Shown here: piece by piece, positions 15,201-23,968 of the stretch
How the letters are laid out: every line of letters begins with the position of its first letter
How positions within the stretch are numbered: position 1 is the first letter of the stretch
DNA from: JBCBSZ01 sp039818945
GTDB taxonomy: Bacteria; Actinomycetota; Acidimicrobiia; Acidimicrobiales; Poriferisodalaceae
Direction of reading: 5' to 3'
NCBI GenBank assembly: GCA_039818945.1
Contig: JBCBSZ010000007.1
Coordinates: 1 to 64,000, forward strand
Length of the DNA: 64,000 nt
Notes under the pieces: model-generated
What the model was told of the DNA's origin: nothing
Databases searched by the model: none
Seen by the model: only the letters and a program-made list of their open reading frames with translations
Made by a program: the position numbers and the translations under genes

Positions 15201-16312
15201 GTCGCTCCTCCCTGCGGGATCCGCAGCACGATGCGGGTGCCGCGACCGGGTGCCGCGTCGACCACGACCTCACCGCCGACGGCCTGGATCGGTCGGACGA
15301 CCGAAGAGTCGAGGCCGCGGCGCCCGGTTCGCTCCGGGTCGAAGCCGCAGCCGTCGTCGGACACCTCGACGAGGGTCGCCCCGTCCTCGACGTCGACGAA
15401 CACGGTCACGCTCGTCGCCGATGCGTGCTTGCCGGCGTTGTTGACGGCCTCGACCACCGCGCCGACCGTCGGGGCGACGGCGGAGGCGGCGAGCGACGGC
15501 TCGGTCACCACCGCGAGCTGGAACCGGAGGTCCCATCGCTCGGCGATGGTCCGGACGTCGCGCAACCCGGCGAGCAGATCGCCCCCGTCCGAGCGCAGGT
15601 CACCGGCGATCAGCGAACGCAGCTCCCGCTCCTGCGCCCGAGCGAGCCGGACCAGCTCGCCGTCGTCGGAGCGTCGCTGCACGACGGCGAGCGTCTGGAG
15701 CACGCCGTCGTGCAGCTCGCGGGCGATCTCCTGGCGGACGCGGGTGTCGGCGATCTCCGCCTCGCTGCGCCGCAGCCGGCCGATCAGCCAGCCGGCGGCG
15801 GCGCCGGTGAGCACGAACAGCGAGCCCGCAGCGAACGCGGCGACGAAGCCCTGGGCGCTGGGGTCGACGCCCTCACCGATCGCCCGGCCCGCGGTGAGGA
15901 CGAGCCCGGCGACGACGCCGCCCGGCGTGCCGGCCCACACGGCGGCGGCGAGCACCCCGGCGACCGGCCAGGCGGAGCCGAACGTCTGCACCGCGCCGTC
16001 GTCGACCACGCTCGGGCCCAGGGCCAACATGACGGCACCGAGCGCCACCTCGACGATCACGAGCGGCCCGACCGCCGGCGGTCCCAGCACCCGCGGTGCG
16101 ATCGCGACGATCACCGAGACGATCCCGGCGACCGCCAGGACGACGGCCGCCACCGCTGGCTCGTCGACGTGCTCCTGCTCGGCGAGCACGAGCACGGTCG
16201 CCCACGCCCACATGACGAGGCGGAACAGCGCGAGGCCGGCCGTGACCGCGCGATCGAGCGGTCCGCCGACCTGTGGTTCGGGGGCGAGCTCGGTTCGGGC
16301 CACCCCGACCAC
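15197..16312 (-). CDS. Sensor histidine kinase (HisKA_3 / NarX-DesK type)
   Basis: The 371-residue protein has about six membrane helices in residues 25-180 and no large extracellular domain, then a dimerization helix with phospho-acceptor His201 in 'IARELHDGVLQTLAV' and an ATPase domain with 'VVEAVNNAGKHASA' (N-box) and 'VEVSDDGCGFDPE' (G1). This is the architecture of kinases that pair with NarL-type regulators; the partner follows with a 4-nt overlap. A membrane-embedded sensor suggests a membrane-associated signal such as envelope stress, but that is inference. Confidence 0.93.
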   Translation of the reverse strand: MVGVARTELAPEPQVGGPLDRAVTAGLALFRLVMWAWATVLVLAEQEHVDEPAVAAVVLAVAGIVSVIVAIAPRVLGPPAVGPLVIVEVALGAVMLALGPSVVDDGAVQTFGSAWPVAGVLAAAVWAGTPGGVVAGLVLTAGRAIGEGVDPSAQGFVAAFAAGSLFVLTGAAAGWLIGRLRRSEAEIADTRVRQEIARELHDGVLQTLAVVQRRSDDGELVRLARAQERELRSLIAGDLRSDGGDLLAGLRDVRTIAERWDLRFQLAVVTEPSLAASAVAPTVGAVVEAVNNAGKHASATSVTVFVDVEDGATLVEVSDDGCGFDPERTGRRGLDSSVVRPIQAVGGEVVVDAAPGRGTRIVLRIPQGGAT

Positions 16313-16345
16313 GGTACGACGTGCGGTGGCGCCCGATCGGGTCGC

Positions 16346-17449
16346 TCAGCCCGGGGGCACGACGAGCACGCGGCCGAAGTCGAAGCCCGGGTCCAGGCAG
16401 CTCCGGCTGCCGGTCTCGAGGTCGAGCGCGCACAGCAGCGGGGCCTCGACGCCCCACACGCCGTGCAGCACGTAGCGCTCCGAGGGGTCGAACGCGGCGC
16501 CGTCGGTCATCGTCAGATCGATGGGTCGGACCACCAGCTCGTCGGCATCGATCAGCACGACGTCGTCGGCACCGTCGGGTCGACCGAAGCCGACGATGCC
16601 GCGCCGTCCGCCCGAACTCACCACCGACACGCTCATGCTCCCGGCGAACGCCTCCTCGGCCACCCAGTCGATGCCGGTGACGAGGTCGACGAGCTCGAGG
16701 TCGCAGGCGGCGGGGTCGAACTCGACCGAGCACGCGACCGTGCCGATCCATCCCTCGCCGCCGAGCAGTGGGGTTCCCTCGGCCACCGTCGTCGCCGGCC
16801 CGGTCGGCTCGACGCGCTCGATCGTGCCCTCCTGGCGCCGCCACACGAGTGGAGCGCCGTCGAAGGCCCCGTAGACCTCGGCGGTACCGCCGTACTCGTA
16901 GCTCATCCCCTGCTGGTACCCCTCGGAGAAGGTGATCGAGCCGTCGCCGCCGTGCCAGACGCCGTCGGGGGTGATGTGTGCGTTGCCGCTCCAGACGTCG
17001 TCGTCGAACGCCCACGCCGAGTCGAGGTCCCAGTCGATCACCAGCCCCGGACGCAACACGATGCCGCCGGCGAAGCTGCCGAGGACGTCGAGCTCCCGGC
17101 CTGTCAGGAGGTCACCGCCCTCGTGGCGGCGCAGCACGCCCGACTCCATCTCGAGTCGGGCCGGGCCGTCTGCGCCTCCGTAGAGCAGCAGGTCGAGCGA
17201 GCGGACGGCGTCGGGCAACGACGAGGCGTCGACGATCGTCGGGGGAGCGGACGTCGTCGTGCTGGAGGAGGTGGTCGTCGTCGGTGCCGCCGACCGTCCG
17301 TCGTCGTCGCCCAGGGCCACGACGGCCAGCACGACGGCGATGACGGCCGCGAGCCCGGCGAACACCGCCGGTGAGACGCCGGATCGCGGCAACTCCACCG
17401 GACCACCCGGATGAGCACCACCGTCGTCGACCTCGTCGACCTCGATCAC
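16346..17449 (-). CDS. Membrane-anchored extracellular protein of unknown function
   Basis: The 367-residue protein has a short acidic cytoplasmic N-terminus, one membrane helix (about 27-46), a Thr/Ser-rich linker and a roughly 280-residue extracellular domain. That domain has repeated short strands and aromatic/acidic pairs ('DWDLDSAWAFDDDVWSGN', 'YVLHGVWGVEAPLLCALDLE'), giving it a beta-propeller look. Four cysteines in the last half ('VACSVEF', 'AACDLEL', 'LLCALD', 'RSCLD') could form two disulfides. No enzyme motif is visible. It precedes the kinase/regulator pair on the same strand by about 30 nt, so it may be part of that operon. Confidence 0.82.
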   Translation of the reverse strand: MIEVDEVDDGGAHPGGPVELPRSGVSPAVFAGLAAVIAVVLAVVALGDDDGRSAAPTTTTSSSTTTSAPPTIVDASSLPDAVRSLDLLLYGGADGPARLEMESGVLRRHEGGDLLTGRELDVLGSFAGGIVLRPGLVIDWDLDSAWAFDDDVWSGNAHITPDGVWHGGDGSITFSEGYQQGMSYEYGGTAEVYGAFDGAPLVWRRQEGTIERVEPTGPATTVAEGTPLLGGEGWIGTVACSVEFDPAACDLELVDLVTGIDWVAEEAFAGSMSVSVVSSGGRRGIVGFGRPDGADDVVLIDADELVVRPIDLTMTDGAAFDPSERYVLHGVWGVEAPLLCALDLETGSRSCLDPGFDFGRVLVVPPG

Positions 17450-17499
17450 GGGACCAACGACTCGTCCGCGACGGGCCGCGCCGGGAGGAGAATGCCCTG

Positions 17500-17922
17500 G
17501 TGGCGCACATCGTGGTCGGAGTGGACGGTTCGGAGTCGTCGATGCGGGCGCTCGACTGGGCGACCGGTCGAGCCGGGCCGGACGACGTCATCGAGGCGGT
17601 CGCGGTCTGGGCGCCGATGATCGGGTTCGGCTCGGACCTCTCGCCGAGCGTGCCGGACCCCGCTGCCCTCGATCAGCTGACCCGCGGCGGTCTCGAGACC
17701 GCGGTCACGGTCCATCAGCAGCGGCATCCGGACCGCCCTCCCATCATCAAGACGACAGTCTTGCAGGGCCACCCCGGGCGGGCGCTCAGCCAGCACGCCG
17801 CCGACGCCGACCTGCTCGTCGTCGGGCGCCGCGGCTCGGGCGGCTTCACCGGCCTGCACCTCGGTTCGGTGAGCACCTCCGTGACCCACCACGCCCGGTG
17901 CCCGACGGCCGTCGTGCCCTGA
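17500..17922 (+). CDS. Universal stress protein (UspA family)
   Basis: This 140-residue single-domain protein begins 'AHIVVGVDGSESSMRALDWA' and ends with the ATP-binding signature G-x2-G-x9-G-S ('GRRGSGGFTGLHLGSVS'). It is of the ATP-binding class of Usp proteins found in abundance in actinobacteria and linked to dormancy and stress. The GTG start lies 11 nt after GGGAGGAG. It is divergent from the anchored protein to its left with only about 50 bp between starts. Confidence 0.92.
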   Translation: MAHIVVGVDGSESSMRALDWATGRAGPDDVIEAVAVWAPMIGFGSDLSPSVPDPAALDQLTRGGLETAVTVHQQRHPDRPPIIKTTVLQGHPGRALSQHAADADLLVVGRRGSGGFTGLHLGSVSTSVTHHARCPTAVVP

Positions 17923-17992
17923 CGCAGCGTCGTCGCCGGCGCCGGTCCCGCTGTGGCGACGACCGGTACGGTCGCGAGGCGGGGAGGCGGGT

Positions 17993-19657
17993 GTGGCCGA
18001 CAGGCGCGTGCGGGTCGTGAGCGTGGTGGCGACGCTCGCCGTCGCGGCGCTGCTCGCCGTGCCGTCCGAGCCCGTCGGCGCCGAAGCCGGGGCGCTCGTC
18101 GGCGACGAGGCGTCGTTGGTCACCGCCCCGGGGGAGTTGGTCGAACCGGTCGTCGGCATCGCGGCGGCGCCGGGTGGTGGGTACTGGTTGGTGGCGTCCG
18201 ATGGTGGGGTGTCCGCGTTCGGTGGGGCGCCGTTCCTGGGGTCGATGGGTGGGCTGCCGTTGAACGCGCCGATCGTGGCGATGGCGGCGGCGCCGGGTGG
18301 TGGGTACTGGTTGGTGGCGTCCGATGGTGGGGTGTTCGCGTTCGGTGGGGCGCCGTTCCACGGATCGCTCGGCTCGCTGCCCCTCGTCGCACCGATCGTC
18401 GCCGCGGCGGCGACGGCCACGGGTGACGGCTACGTCCTCCTCGCCGCCGACGGCGGGGTGTTCGCACTCGGTGACGCCGAGTTCCCCGGTTCGGTCAGCG
18501 GAGTGCTCGGCACGGCTCCCGTCGTCGGCATGACGGGCTCGGCCGAGGCACCCGTCGTCGTCGCCGGCGACGGCCAGCGTTGGGTGCTCGCCGACGGTCG
18601 GGCGACGGCCGCGGTGCCGTTCCGCCTGAGCGACGGCCACACCGTGGTCGCGGCCGGAGCGTCCACCGCCGTCGAGGCGTACCGGCACCGATCGTTCGAC
18701 CTGGTCGTGACCGGCGACGTGCTCCTGCACGGTGTGGTGCAGCGGGCCGCCTGGAACGGCACCGCCTACGACTTCGCGCCGATGTTCGTCGATCTCGAGC
18801 CGGTGCTCGGCGCCGCCGACCTGGCGCTGTGCCACCTCGAGGTGCCCATCTCGGCCACCGACGACGACCTCTCGACCTACCCGCGCTTCCGTGCGCCCCG
18901 AGCCACGGCCGCCGGGCTCGCCGGTGCCGGCTACGACGGGTGCTCGACGGCGTCGAACCACAGCCTCGACTGGGGCCTCCCGGCCGTGGTCACGACCCTC
19001 GACGCGCTCGACGAGGCCGGGCTCGGCCACACCGGCATGGCCCGGTCGGCGGGGGAGCGGGCCACGACCCGCCGCTACGTCGCCGACGACGTCACCGTGG
19101 CGCACCTGTCGTACTCGTACGGCTTCAACGGGTTCCAGGTCCCGGCCGATGCGCCCTGGGCGGCGAACATCATCGACGTCGACCAGATCCTCCTCGACGC
19201 CGCTCGGGCTCGCGAGGACGGTGCCGAGTTCACGGTCGTGAGCCTCCACTGGGGTGCCGAGTACGTGTCGACACCGATCGCGTACCAGCGCCAGATCGCC
19301 GATGCGCTCCTCCCGTCCGAGGAGATCGACCTGATCGTCGGTCATCACGCCCACGTGGTGCAGCCGATCGGACGGATCGAGGACGAGTACGTGATCTGGG
19401 GGCTCGGCAACCTGATCTCGGGGCAGGTGAGGGCCGGCACGCGCGACGGTGTCGCCGTCACGGCGAGGATCGTCGAACCCCGGCCGGGTGAGCTCGTCGT
19501 CGAGGGCTTCGCCGCCGCGCCGGTCTGGACCGACCGGCCCTATGCCGTGCGCCGGGCCGTGACGGGTGGCGCGTTCAGCGGTTCGGCGGAGCGCACGATG
19601 CGGATCCTGCGCTCCGAGGGCGTCGAGGTCGTCGAGGGGCTCGTCCCGATACCGTGA
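17993..19657 (+). CDS. Secreted CapA/PGA-type metallophosphatase-like protein with N-terminal repeats
   Basis: The 554-residue protein has a signal peptide (to about residue 30, 'VGAEAGA'), then three or four repeats of about 41 residues of the form 'GYWLVASDGGVFAFGGAPFH', and from about residue 240 a CapA domain: 'FDLVVTGDVLLHGVVQ', 'LALCHLEVPIS', 'STASNHSLDWG', 'FTVVSLHWGAEYV' and 'DLIVGHHAHVVQP'. CapA-fold proteins are calcineurin-like metalloenzymes associated with surface polymers (poly-gamma-glutamate synthesis loci). The strong retention of Asp/His/Asn motifs suggests an active enzyme. GTG 17993 follows GGGGAGGCGGG. The same repeats occur at the C-terminus of the protease at 40047-41678. 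Confidence 0.88.
   Translation: MADRRVRVVSVVATLAVAALLAVPSEPVGAEAGALVGDEASLVTAPGELVEPVVGIAAAPGGGYWLVASDGGVSAFGGAPFLGSMGGLPLNAPIVAMAAAPGGGYWLVASDGGVFAFGGAPFHGSLGSLPLVAPIVAAAATATGDGYVLLAADGGVFALGDAEFPGSVSGVLGTAPVVGMTGSAEAPVVVAGDGQRWVLADGRATAAVPFRLSDGHTVVAAGASTAVEAYRHRSFDLVVTGDVLLHGVVQRAAWNGTAYDFAPMFVDLEPVLGAADLALCHLEVPISATDDDLSTYPRFRAPRATAAGLAGAGYDGCSTASNHSLDWGLPAVVTTLDALDEAGLGHTGMARSAGERATTRRYVADDVTVAHLSYSYGFNGFQVPADAPWAANIIDVDQILLDAARAREDGAEFTVVSLHWGAEYVSTPIAYQRQIADALLPSEEIDLIVGHHAHVVQPIGRIEDEYVIWGLGNLISGQVRAGTRDGVAVTARIVEPRPGELVVEGFAAAPVWTDRPYAVRRAVTGGAFSGSAERTMRILRSEGVEVVEGLVPIP
18161..18360 (+). repeat. Near-identical 123-bp tandem repeat inside the CapA-like gene
   Basis: The segment 18161-18237 recurs at 18284-18360 (period 123 bp, 41 codons) with one base difference. 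Codon choice here (runs of GGT/GGG/TGG) differs from the flanking GCC/GAC-rich code, which points to recent duplication or import of the module. Confidence 0.85.
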
Positions 19658-19842
19658 GCGACGTGGACGACGACCTCGTCGATGCCGATCGTGAACGGGC
19701 CCGGGCGGCAGCGCTCGAGGCGTCGAGGGCGGAGTTCCTCCGCCTGGTCGAAGAGGAGCGGGCCCGGGGACCGCGCAAGCGGATCCCCCTGGGGGTCCCG
19801 CTCGAGACCGACGATCGCGACGACCCGTCAGCCGGCGCCTGA
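19654..19842 (+). CDS. Small charged protein of unknown function
   Basis: A 62-codon frame starts with GTG overlapping the TGA of the CapA-like gene (GTGA), a typical coupled start. The product is mostly one predicted amphipathic helix rich in Arg, Glu and Ala ('RERARAAALEASRAEFLRLV') followed by 'PRKRIPLGVPLE'. It has no known motif. Its end overlaps the convergent GGDEF gene by 15 bp. The coupling argues for translation; the short length argues for caution. Confidence 0.5.
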   Translation: MSDVDDDLVDADRERARAAALEASRAEFLRLVEEERARGPRKRIPLGVPLETDDRDDPSAGA

Positions 19843-21276
19843 GGTCCCTGCGACGACGACCTGGTCGCGCCCGGATCGCTTCGCGTCGTAGAGGGCGGCG
19901 TCGGCCCGTTCGGCCAGCGTCTCGGCCGAACCCTGGTCGGTGTCGGCCAGCCCGACCGACACCGTGACCGTTCCGATCTCCTCGCCGTCGACGCGGAGGG
20001 CGACGGCGGCCACTGCTCGCCGGAGCCGCTCGGCGACGATCGCCGCCTCGGCGGCGGAGGTCTCGGGGAGCAGGACCGTGAACTCCTCACCGCCGTAGCG
20101 GTAGACCACGTCGCTGGGGCGCACCGCCCGTCGGATCGCCGACGCGACCTGGCGGAGGGCCTGGTCGCCGGCCCGATGGCCGTGGTGATCGTTCCACGTC
20201 TTGAAGTGGTCGACGTCGACCATCAGCAGGGAGGTGGCCGAGGTCTCGGCGTGGAGATCCCCCAGGTCCCGGTCGAGCCGGCGTCGGTTGAACACGTCGG
20301 TGAGCGGGTCGAGCTCGGCGACGGCCTGGTGGTCCTCGGCTCGTGCGATCGCCGGGCCGATCAGGGCCGCGAGCTCGTGCACGTCGTCGACGAGGCGCCG
20401 GGGCGGGGCCGGCTCGACGAGCAGCACCCGGCGGATCCGGCCGTTGCCGACCGCAGGGATCGCGAGGCGGCCGCGCCGTCGGACCGGAGAGCCGAGCGCG
20501 CACGCCGACGTGACGAGCGGGTCGTCGTCATCGTCGGGACGGGCGAGGCGGATGCTGGAGCCGGGGAGGAGGTCGCGTCCGAGGTCGACGGCCACCCGCT
20601 CGATCACCTCGGCATCGGTGGGGGCCGACAGCTCTCGGAGCCAACCGTCGACCGACGCGGACCGGCGAGCGCTCGCCGTCCGCACCGCGAGCCCGACGCC
20701 GATGAGCACGAGGCCGACCCCGGTCAGGGCCATCCAGGTGGGCAGGGCGGGCCGCGACTCGTCGTCGGCGTCGACGGCGGACAGCTCGTCGATGATCTCG
20801 ACCAGCGGCCGGTCCATCAGGTCCACGACGATGACGAGTGCGAGCGCATGATCGCGCCCCGCCATGACGCCCTCCCGGCCGGCCGTCAGCTCGGTCCAGG
20901 TGTCGTCGTCGGTCGGTCGGAGCACACGAGCGAGCGCGACGGGCACGTCGAAGCCGGCGGCTTCGAGCTCGGCTCCCATGCCGATGGAGAGCCCTTCGAT
21001 CGTGGCCAGCTCGGCGAGCGGATCGGCGAGCTGTTCCTCGGTCAGCGTCCAGCGGTCGGCGAGCTCGACGATGCCCGGGGGCACGGGTCGGCTGAAGGCA
21101 TCGACCTCGGCGAGGAGCCGGACCTCGGTGGCGACGAGCGCGGCGACGGTGTCGGGGAGCTCGTCGCCGGGCACCACGGTCGTGTCCCGGGCCGCCGCCT
21201 GGGTGGCTGCCGAGGCGACGACGAGCAGACCCACCGCAATGGCGGCGACGACGGGCGCGAGGCGGCGGGTGCTCAC
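19828..21276 (-). CDS. Membrane-associated diguanylate cyclase (GGDEF)
   Basis: The 482-residue protein has an N-terminal signal/anchor helix (about 7-28), a periplasmic-side helical region (30-165), a second membrane helix ('MALTGVGLVLIGVGLAV'), a GAF-like segment, then a C-terminal GGDEF domain. The active-site loop is intact as 'RYGGEEF', and an RxxD inhibitory site (R-P-S-D) lies five residues before it, so cyclic di-GMP synthesis with product inhibition is expected. Start GTG 21276; the open frame upstream reads through unrelated sequence of the neighbouring gene. A second GGDEF protein is encoded at 37849-39621. Confidence 0.92.
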   Translation of the reverse strand: MSTRRLAPVVAAIAVGLLVVASAATQAAARDTTVVPGDELPDTVAALVATEVRLLAEVDAFSRPVPPGIVELADRWTLTEEQLADPLAELATIEGLSIGMGAELEAAGFDVPVALARVLRPTDDDTWTELTAGREGVMAGRDHALALVIVVDLMDRPLVEIIDELSAVDADDESRPALPTWMALTGVGLVLIGVGLAVRTASARRSASVDGWLRELSAPTDAEVIERVAVDLGRDLLPGSSIRLARPDDDDDPLVTSACALGSPVRRRGRLAIPAVGNGRIRRVLLVEPAPPRRLVDDVHELAALIGPAIARAEDHQAVAELDPLTDVFNRRRLDRDLGDLHAETSATSLLMVDVDHFKTWNDHHGHRAGDQALRQVASAIRRAVRPSDVVYRYGGEEFTVLLPETSAAEAAIVAERLRRAVAAVALRVDGEEIGTVTVSVGLADTDQGSAETLAERADAALYDAKRSGRDQVVVAGTSGAG

Positions 21277-21325
21277 GCCGTCCCCGTCGACCGCAGCGGC
21301 GGTGGCGCAAGCTCGAAGACCCAGG

Positions 21326-22906
21326 TCAGCCGGTCGGATCGGCGATGCGGAAGACGCCGCCCTCGCGGCTGCCGACCACGATCGACCCTCGCCACACCGC
21401 CGGGCTCGACTCGATGCAGCCGCCGAGCTCGACCCGCCACAGCTCCGGCGGTTCGATCGTGGTGTCGGAGACGTCGAAGGCGTGGAGCACACCGGCGCAA
21501 TCGCCCTGGAGGAGCATGTCGTCGACGATCGTGGGCGACATCCACAGCGGACCCGGCAGGTTGACCGTCCAACGGATCTCGCCGGTGGCCCGGTCGATGC
21601 CGAGCAGCCTCCCTCCGTCGGTCGGGACGATGAGGAGGTCGCGGTGGATGGCAGGTGTTGCCCAGACACCGCCGTCGATGCGGCTGGAGTCGTCGACCGA
21701 CCACACGAGCGGATCGTCGGGGGAGCGGGGGTCGAGCTTCATGATCTGGCCGACCTCACGGGCCCGGGCCAGGCCCCGCTCGTACTCGGCGCCGACGTAG
21801 AGGAAGCCCTCGTCGTCGATCACCACCGAGGCGTCGATGTCGTCGCCGGCCCAGAACCGGAACGTCCGCTCCGGATCGATGCCCTCGTCGAGGCCGGAGA
21901 CGTCCCAGCCCTGCACCAGCCCGCCGGAGTTGGCGAAGTAGACCGTGTCGCCGCTGATCGCGACCGAGTTCTCGATCGAGACGTTGTCGCCGACCGCGGC
22001 GATGAGCTCGGCGTCGTAGCCGGGGGCGTCGAAGACGAGCTCCGGGTCGACGGTGACGATGCCGTTCTCGTCGAAGGCCCGGTTGAGCTTGACCACGTGG
22101 AAGATCGAGTTCTCGCCGCCCTGGAAGAGGTAGTCGTCGACGATCATCCCCGCCGCGTCCCAGTCGCTGTTCCACCGGTTCTCGGAGATGGCGTCGGTGT
22201 GGGAGAGGCGCCAGAGCTCGACCAGCTCGCCCTGGTCGAAGGAGAGGATGCGGTAGAAGTTGTCGCGGGACCCGCTGTAGAGCAGCGGGTACCCGTCGGG
22301 ATCGATGGTGACCGAGCCCTTGATGATGTCGCCGGTCGGGAAGGGCTCGAGGATCTGCTCGCCGGTCTCCATGTCGAGGACGTGGATCTGGCGGTCATAG
22401 GCGCCGAAGGCCATCCACGTGCGACCGTCGCGCTCCCACACGGCCGGTTGGCCGGTCCAGCCGGTGCCGCACCAGAGCCGGGTCACGTCGTTGACGGTCG
22501 ACTCGGCGCACAGGCTCCCCGACGACGGGTAGCGCCAGCTCACCTCGGGGTCCTGCGGAACGGGACCCTCGCCGTGGTAGGTCCGGGTCGGGTTGCCCCG
22601 GAAGGTCAGCACCCCCTCGACGACGCGGCCCCACGGCTGTCCCGAGCTCGCGGGGTCGACGAGGCCGTCGTAGACGGTGGTGGTCGTCGGTGGGGTGGTG
22701 GTGGTCGTCGTCGGGGCGGCGGTTGTGGTCGTCGTGGGTGGCGGCTCGGTCGTCGTGCTCGGAGCCGCCGTGGCGAGCTGCCCGCCCGATGACGACGACG
22801 ATCGGTCGACGAGGAGGATCGCGACGCCGACGACCACGATCGCGACACCGAGCGCGACGACGGCCTGGACCCCCCGTCGGTCGGGCGGCGCCTGCGCTCC
22901 CGTCAT
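21326..22906 (-). CDS. Membrane-anchored PQQ-like beta-propeller protein
   Basis: The 526-residue protein has one N-terminal membrane helix (about 12-33), a long Thr/Pro linker (about residues 45-80) typical of cell-wall-spanning regions, and a beta-propeller built of WD/PQQ-like blades ('IHVLDMETGEQILEPFPTGD', 'GRLLGIDRATGEIRWTVNLP', 'LQGDCAGVLHAFDVSD'). It resembles BamB/YxaL-type quinoprotein-fold scaffolds without the residues for PQQ binding being evident. Probably an extracellular binding or scaffold protein. ATG 22906 starts just before the hydrophobic anchor. Confidence 0.88.
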   Translation of the reverse strand: MTGAQAPPDRRGVQAVVALGVAIVVVGVAILLVDRSSSSSGGQLATAAPSTTTEPPPTTTTTAAPTTTTTTPPTTTTVYDGLVDPASSGQPWGRVVEGVLTFRGNPTRTYHGEGPVPQDPEVSWRYPSSGSLCAESTVNDVTRLWCGTGWTGQPAVWERDGRTWMAFGAYDRQIHVLDMETGEQILEPFPTGDIIKGSVTIDPDGYPLLYSGSRDNFYRILSFDQGELVELWRLSHTDAISENRWNSDWDAAGMIVDDYLFQGGENSIFHVVKLNRAFDENGIVTVDPELVFDAPGYDAELIAAVGDNVSIENSVAISGDTVYFANSGGLVQGWDVSGLDEGIDPERTFRFWAGDDIDASVVIDDEGFLYVGAEYERGLARAREVGQIMKLDPRSPDDPLVWSVDDSSRIDGGVWATPAIHRDLLIVPTDGGRLLGIDRATGEIRWTVNLPGPLWMSPTIVDDMLLQGDCAGVLHAFDVSDTTIEPPELWRVELGGCIESSPAVWRGSIVVGSREGGVFRIADPTG

Positions 22907-22920
22907 GGGATCGAAGCTAG

Positions 22921-23859
22921 TCAGCGCGCTGCGTCGGGGCCGAGCACCCGCCACGGGGTCAGGTCGAGCGTCGGGTACCGGAGCCCGACGGCCTCCAGCG
23001 TCTCGGCCGTCCAGTACCGGTGTCCGGGGGGCGGCACGCCGAACAGCGCGAGCTGCCGAGGCGTCGCCCTGGCGACGAACGCGTGCCAGGCGTCGTCGTT
23101 GGCCACCTCGACCCACGACCTCCGGCCGGCCCACGGCGTCGACACCGATCGGAAGCTGCAGTGCAGCGTGAACCGGGCTCCCCGGGGCCGGGTGAGCTCG
23201 GTGCCGCGGTGGAACGTCGACGGCGAGTACGCGACCACCGTGCCGGCGGGGCCGTGCGCCGGGACCTCGACGTCGTACAACTCGGGGTGGGCGTCAGTGC
23301 TGCGCCAGGTCGGGAACTCGGCGTCGGGCGGACCAGCCGATCGGGGGTACCAGTTGGGCAGGGCGGGCCGCCGGCCGGCGTCGTCCCGCCGCACGAGCGC
23401 AGGAGGTCCGAGCTCGGTTGGCACGTCGACGAGGTAGAGGAACAGCTCGACCTGCCCGAACGCCGGATCGTCCGACGGGGCGAGCAGGGTGTGGTTGAGG
23501 TAGTCGCGGTGGTGGGCCTGGTCGTAGCGGGCGGCGCCGGTGTACTTGGCCCACGCCTCGGCCGAGTACATCCGGACGTCGGCGGTGCCCAGCAGCGTCT
23601 CGACCAGCCCGATCAGCCGGGGGTTCACGGCGAGCAGGCTCAGCTCCACACCGGCGAACGGGAAGTCGACGATGCCGCCGAACTCGCTGCGGTAGCGGGC
23701 GTTGCGGGCCGGGTCGACGTCGTCGAGGAAGTCGTCGGCCGAGGGGAACAGCTCGCCGAGCTCGGCGACGGCAGAGGCGAGGTCACGCTCGTCGAGGAAC
23801 GACGGCAGGACGACGAAGCCGTCCGCACGCCACCGGTCCGCCGCCTCGTCGAGGTCCAC
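22921..23859 (-). CDS. Phytanoyl-CoA dioxygenase (PhyH) family protein
   Basis: The roughly 312-residue protein begins 'DLDEAADRWRADGFVVLPSF', a typical PhyH N-terminus. It keeps the Fe(II)-binding triad: H-x-D in 'DQAHHRDYLNHTLL' and the distal histidine in 'STFHRGTELTRPRGARFTLH', with a downstream Arg for 2-oxoglutarate. It should be an iron- and 2-oxoglutarate-dependent oxygenase, probably of a small molecule. Start GTG 23859 is my choice from the domain boundary; no clear ribosome-binding site supports it, and the frame is open further upstream. Substrate unknown. Confidence 0.85.
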   Translation of the reverse strand: MDLDEAADRWRADGFVVLPSFLDERDLASAVAELGELFPSADDFLDDVDPARNARYRSEFGGIVDFPFAGVELSLLAVNPRLIGLVETLLGTADVRMYSAEAWAKYTGAARYDQAHHRDYLNHTLLAPSDDPAFGQVELFLYLVDVPTELGPPALVRRDDAGRRPALPNWYPRSAGPPDAEFPTWRSTDAHPELYDVEVPAHGPAGTVVAYSPSTFHRGTELTRPRGARFTLHCSFRSVSTPWAGRRSWVEVANDDAWHAFVARATPRQLALFGVPPPGHRYWTAETLEAVGLRYPTLDLTPWRVLGPDAAR

Positions 23860-23968
23860 CGCGTCATGGTCGCCGCTGGGAGTCGGCGGTCCGCAACGAT
23901 TTGTCCGCGCTGGGCGCGCCGGTGCGGCCCGCCGGGGGCGGGCTCGCACTCGGTCCGGTCGGTTCGAT

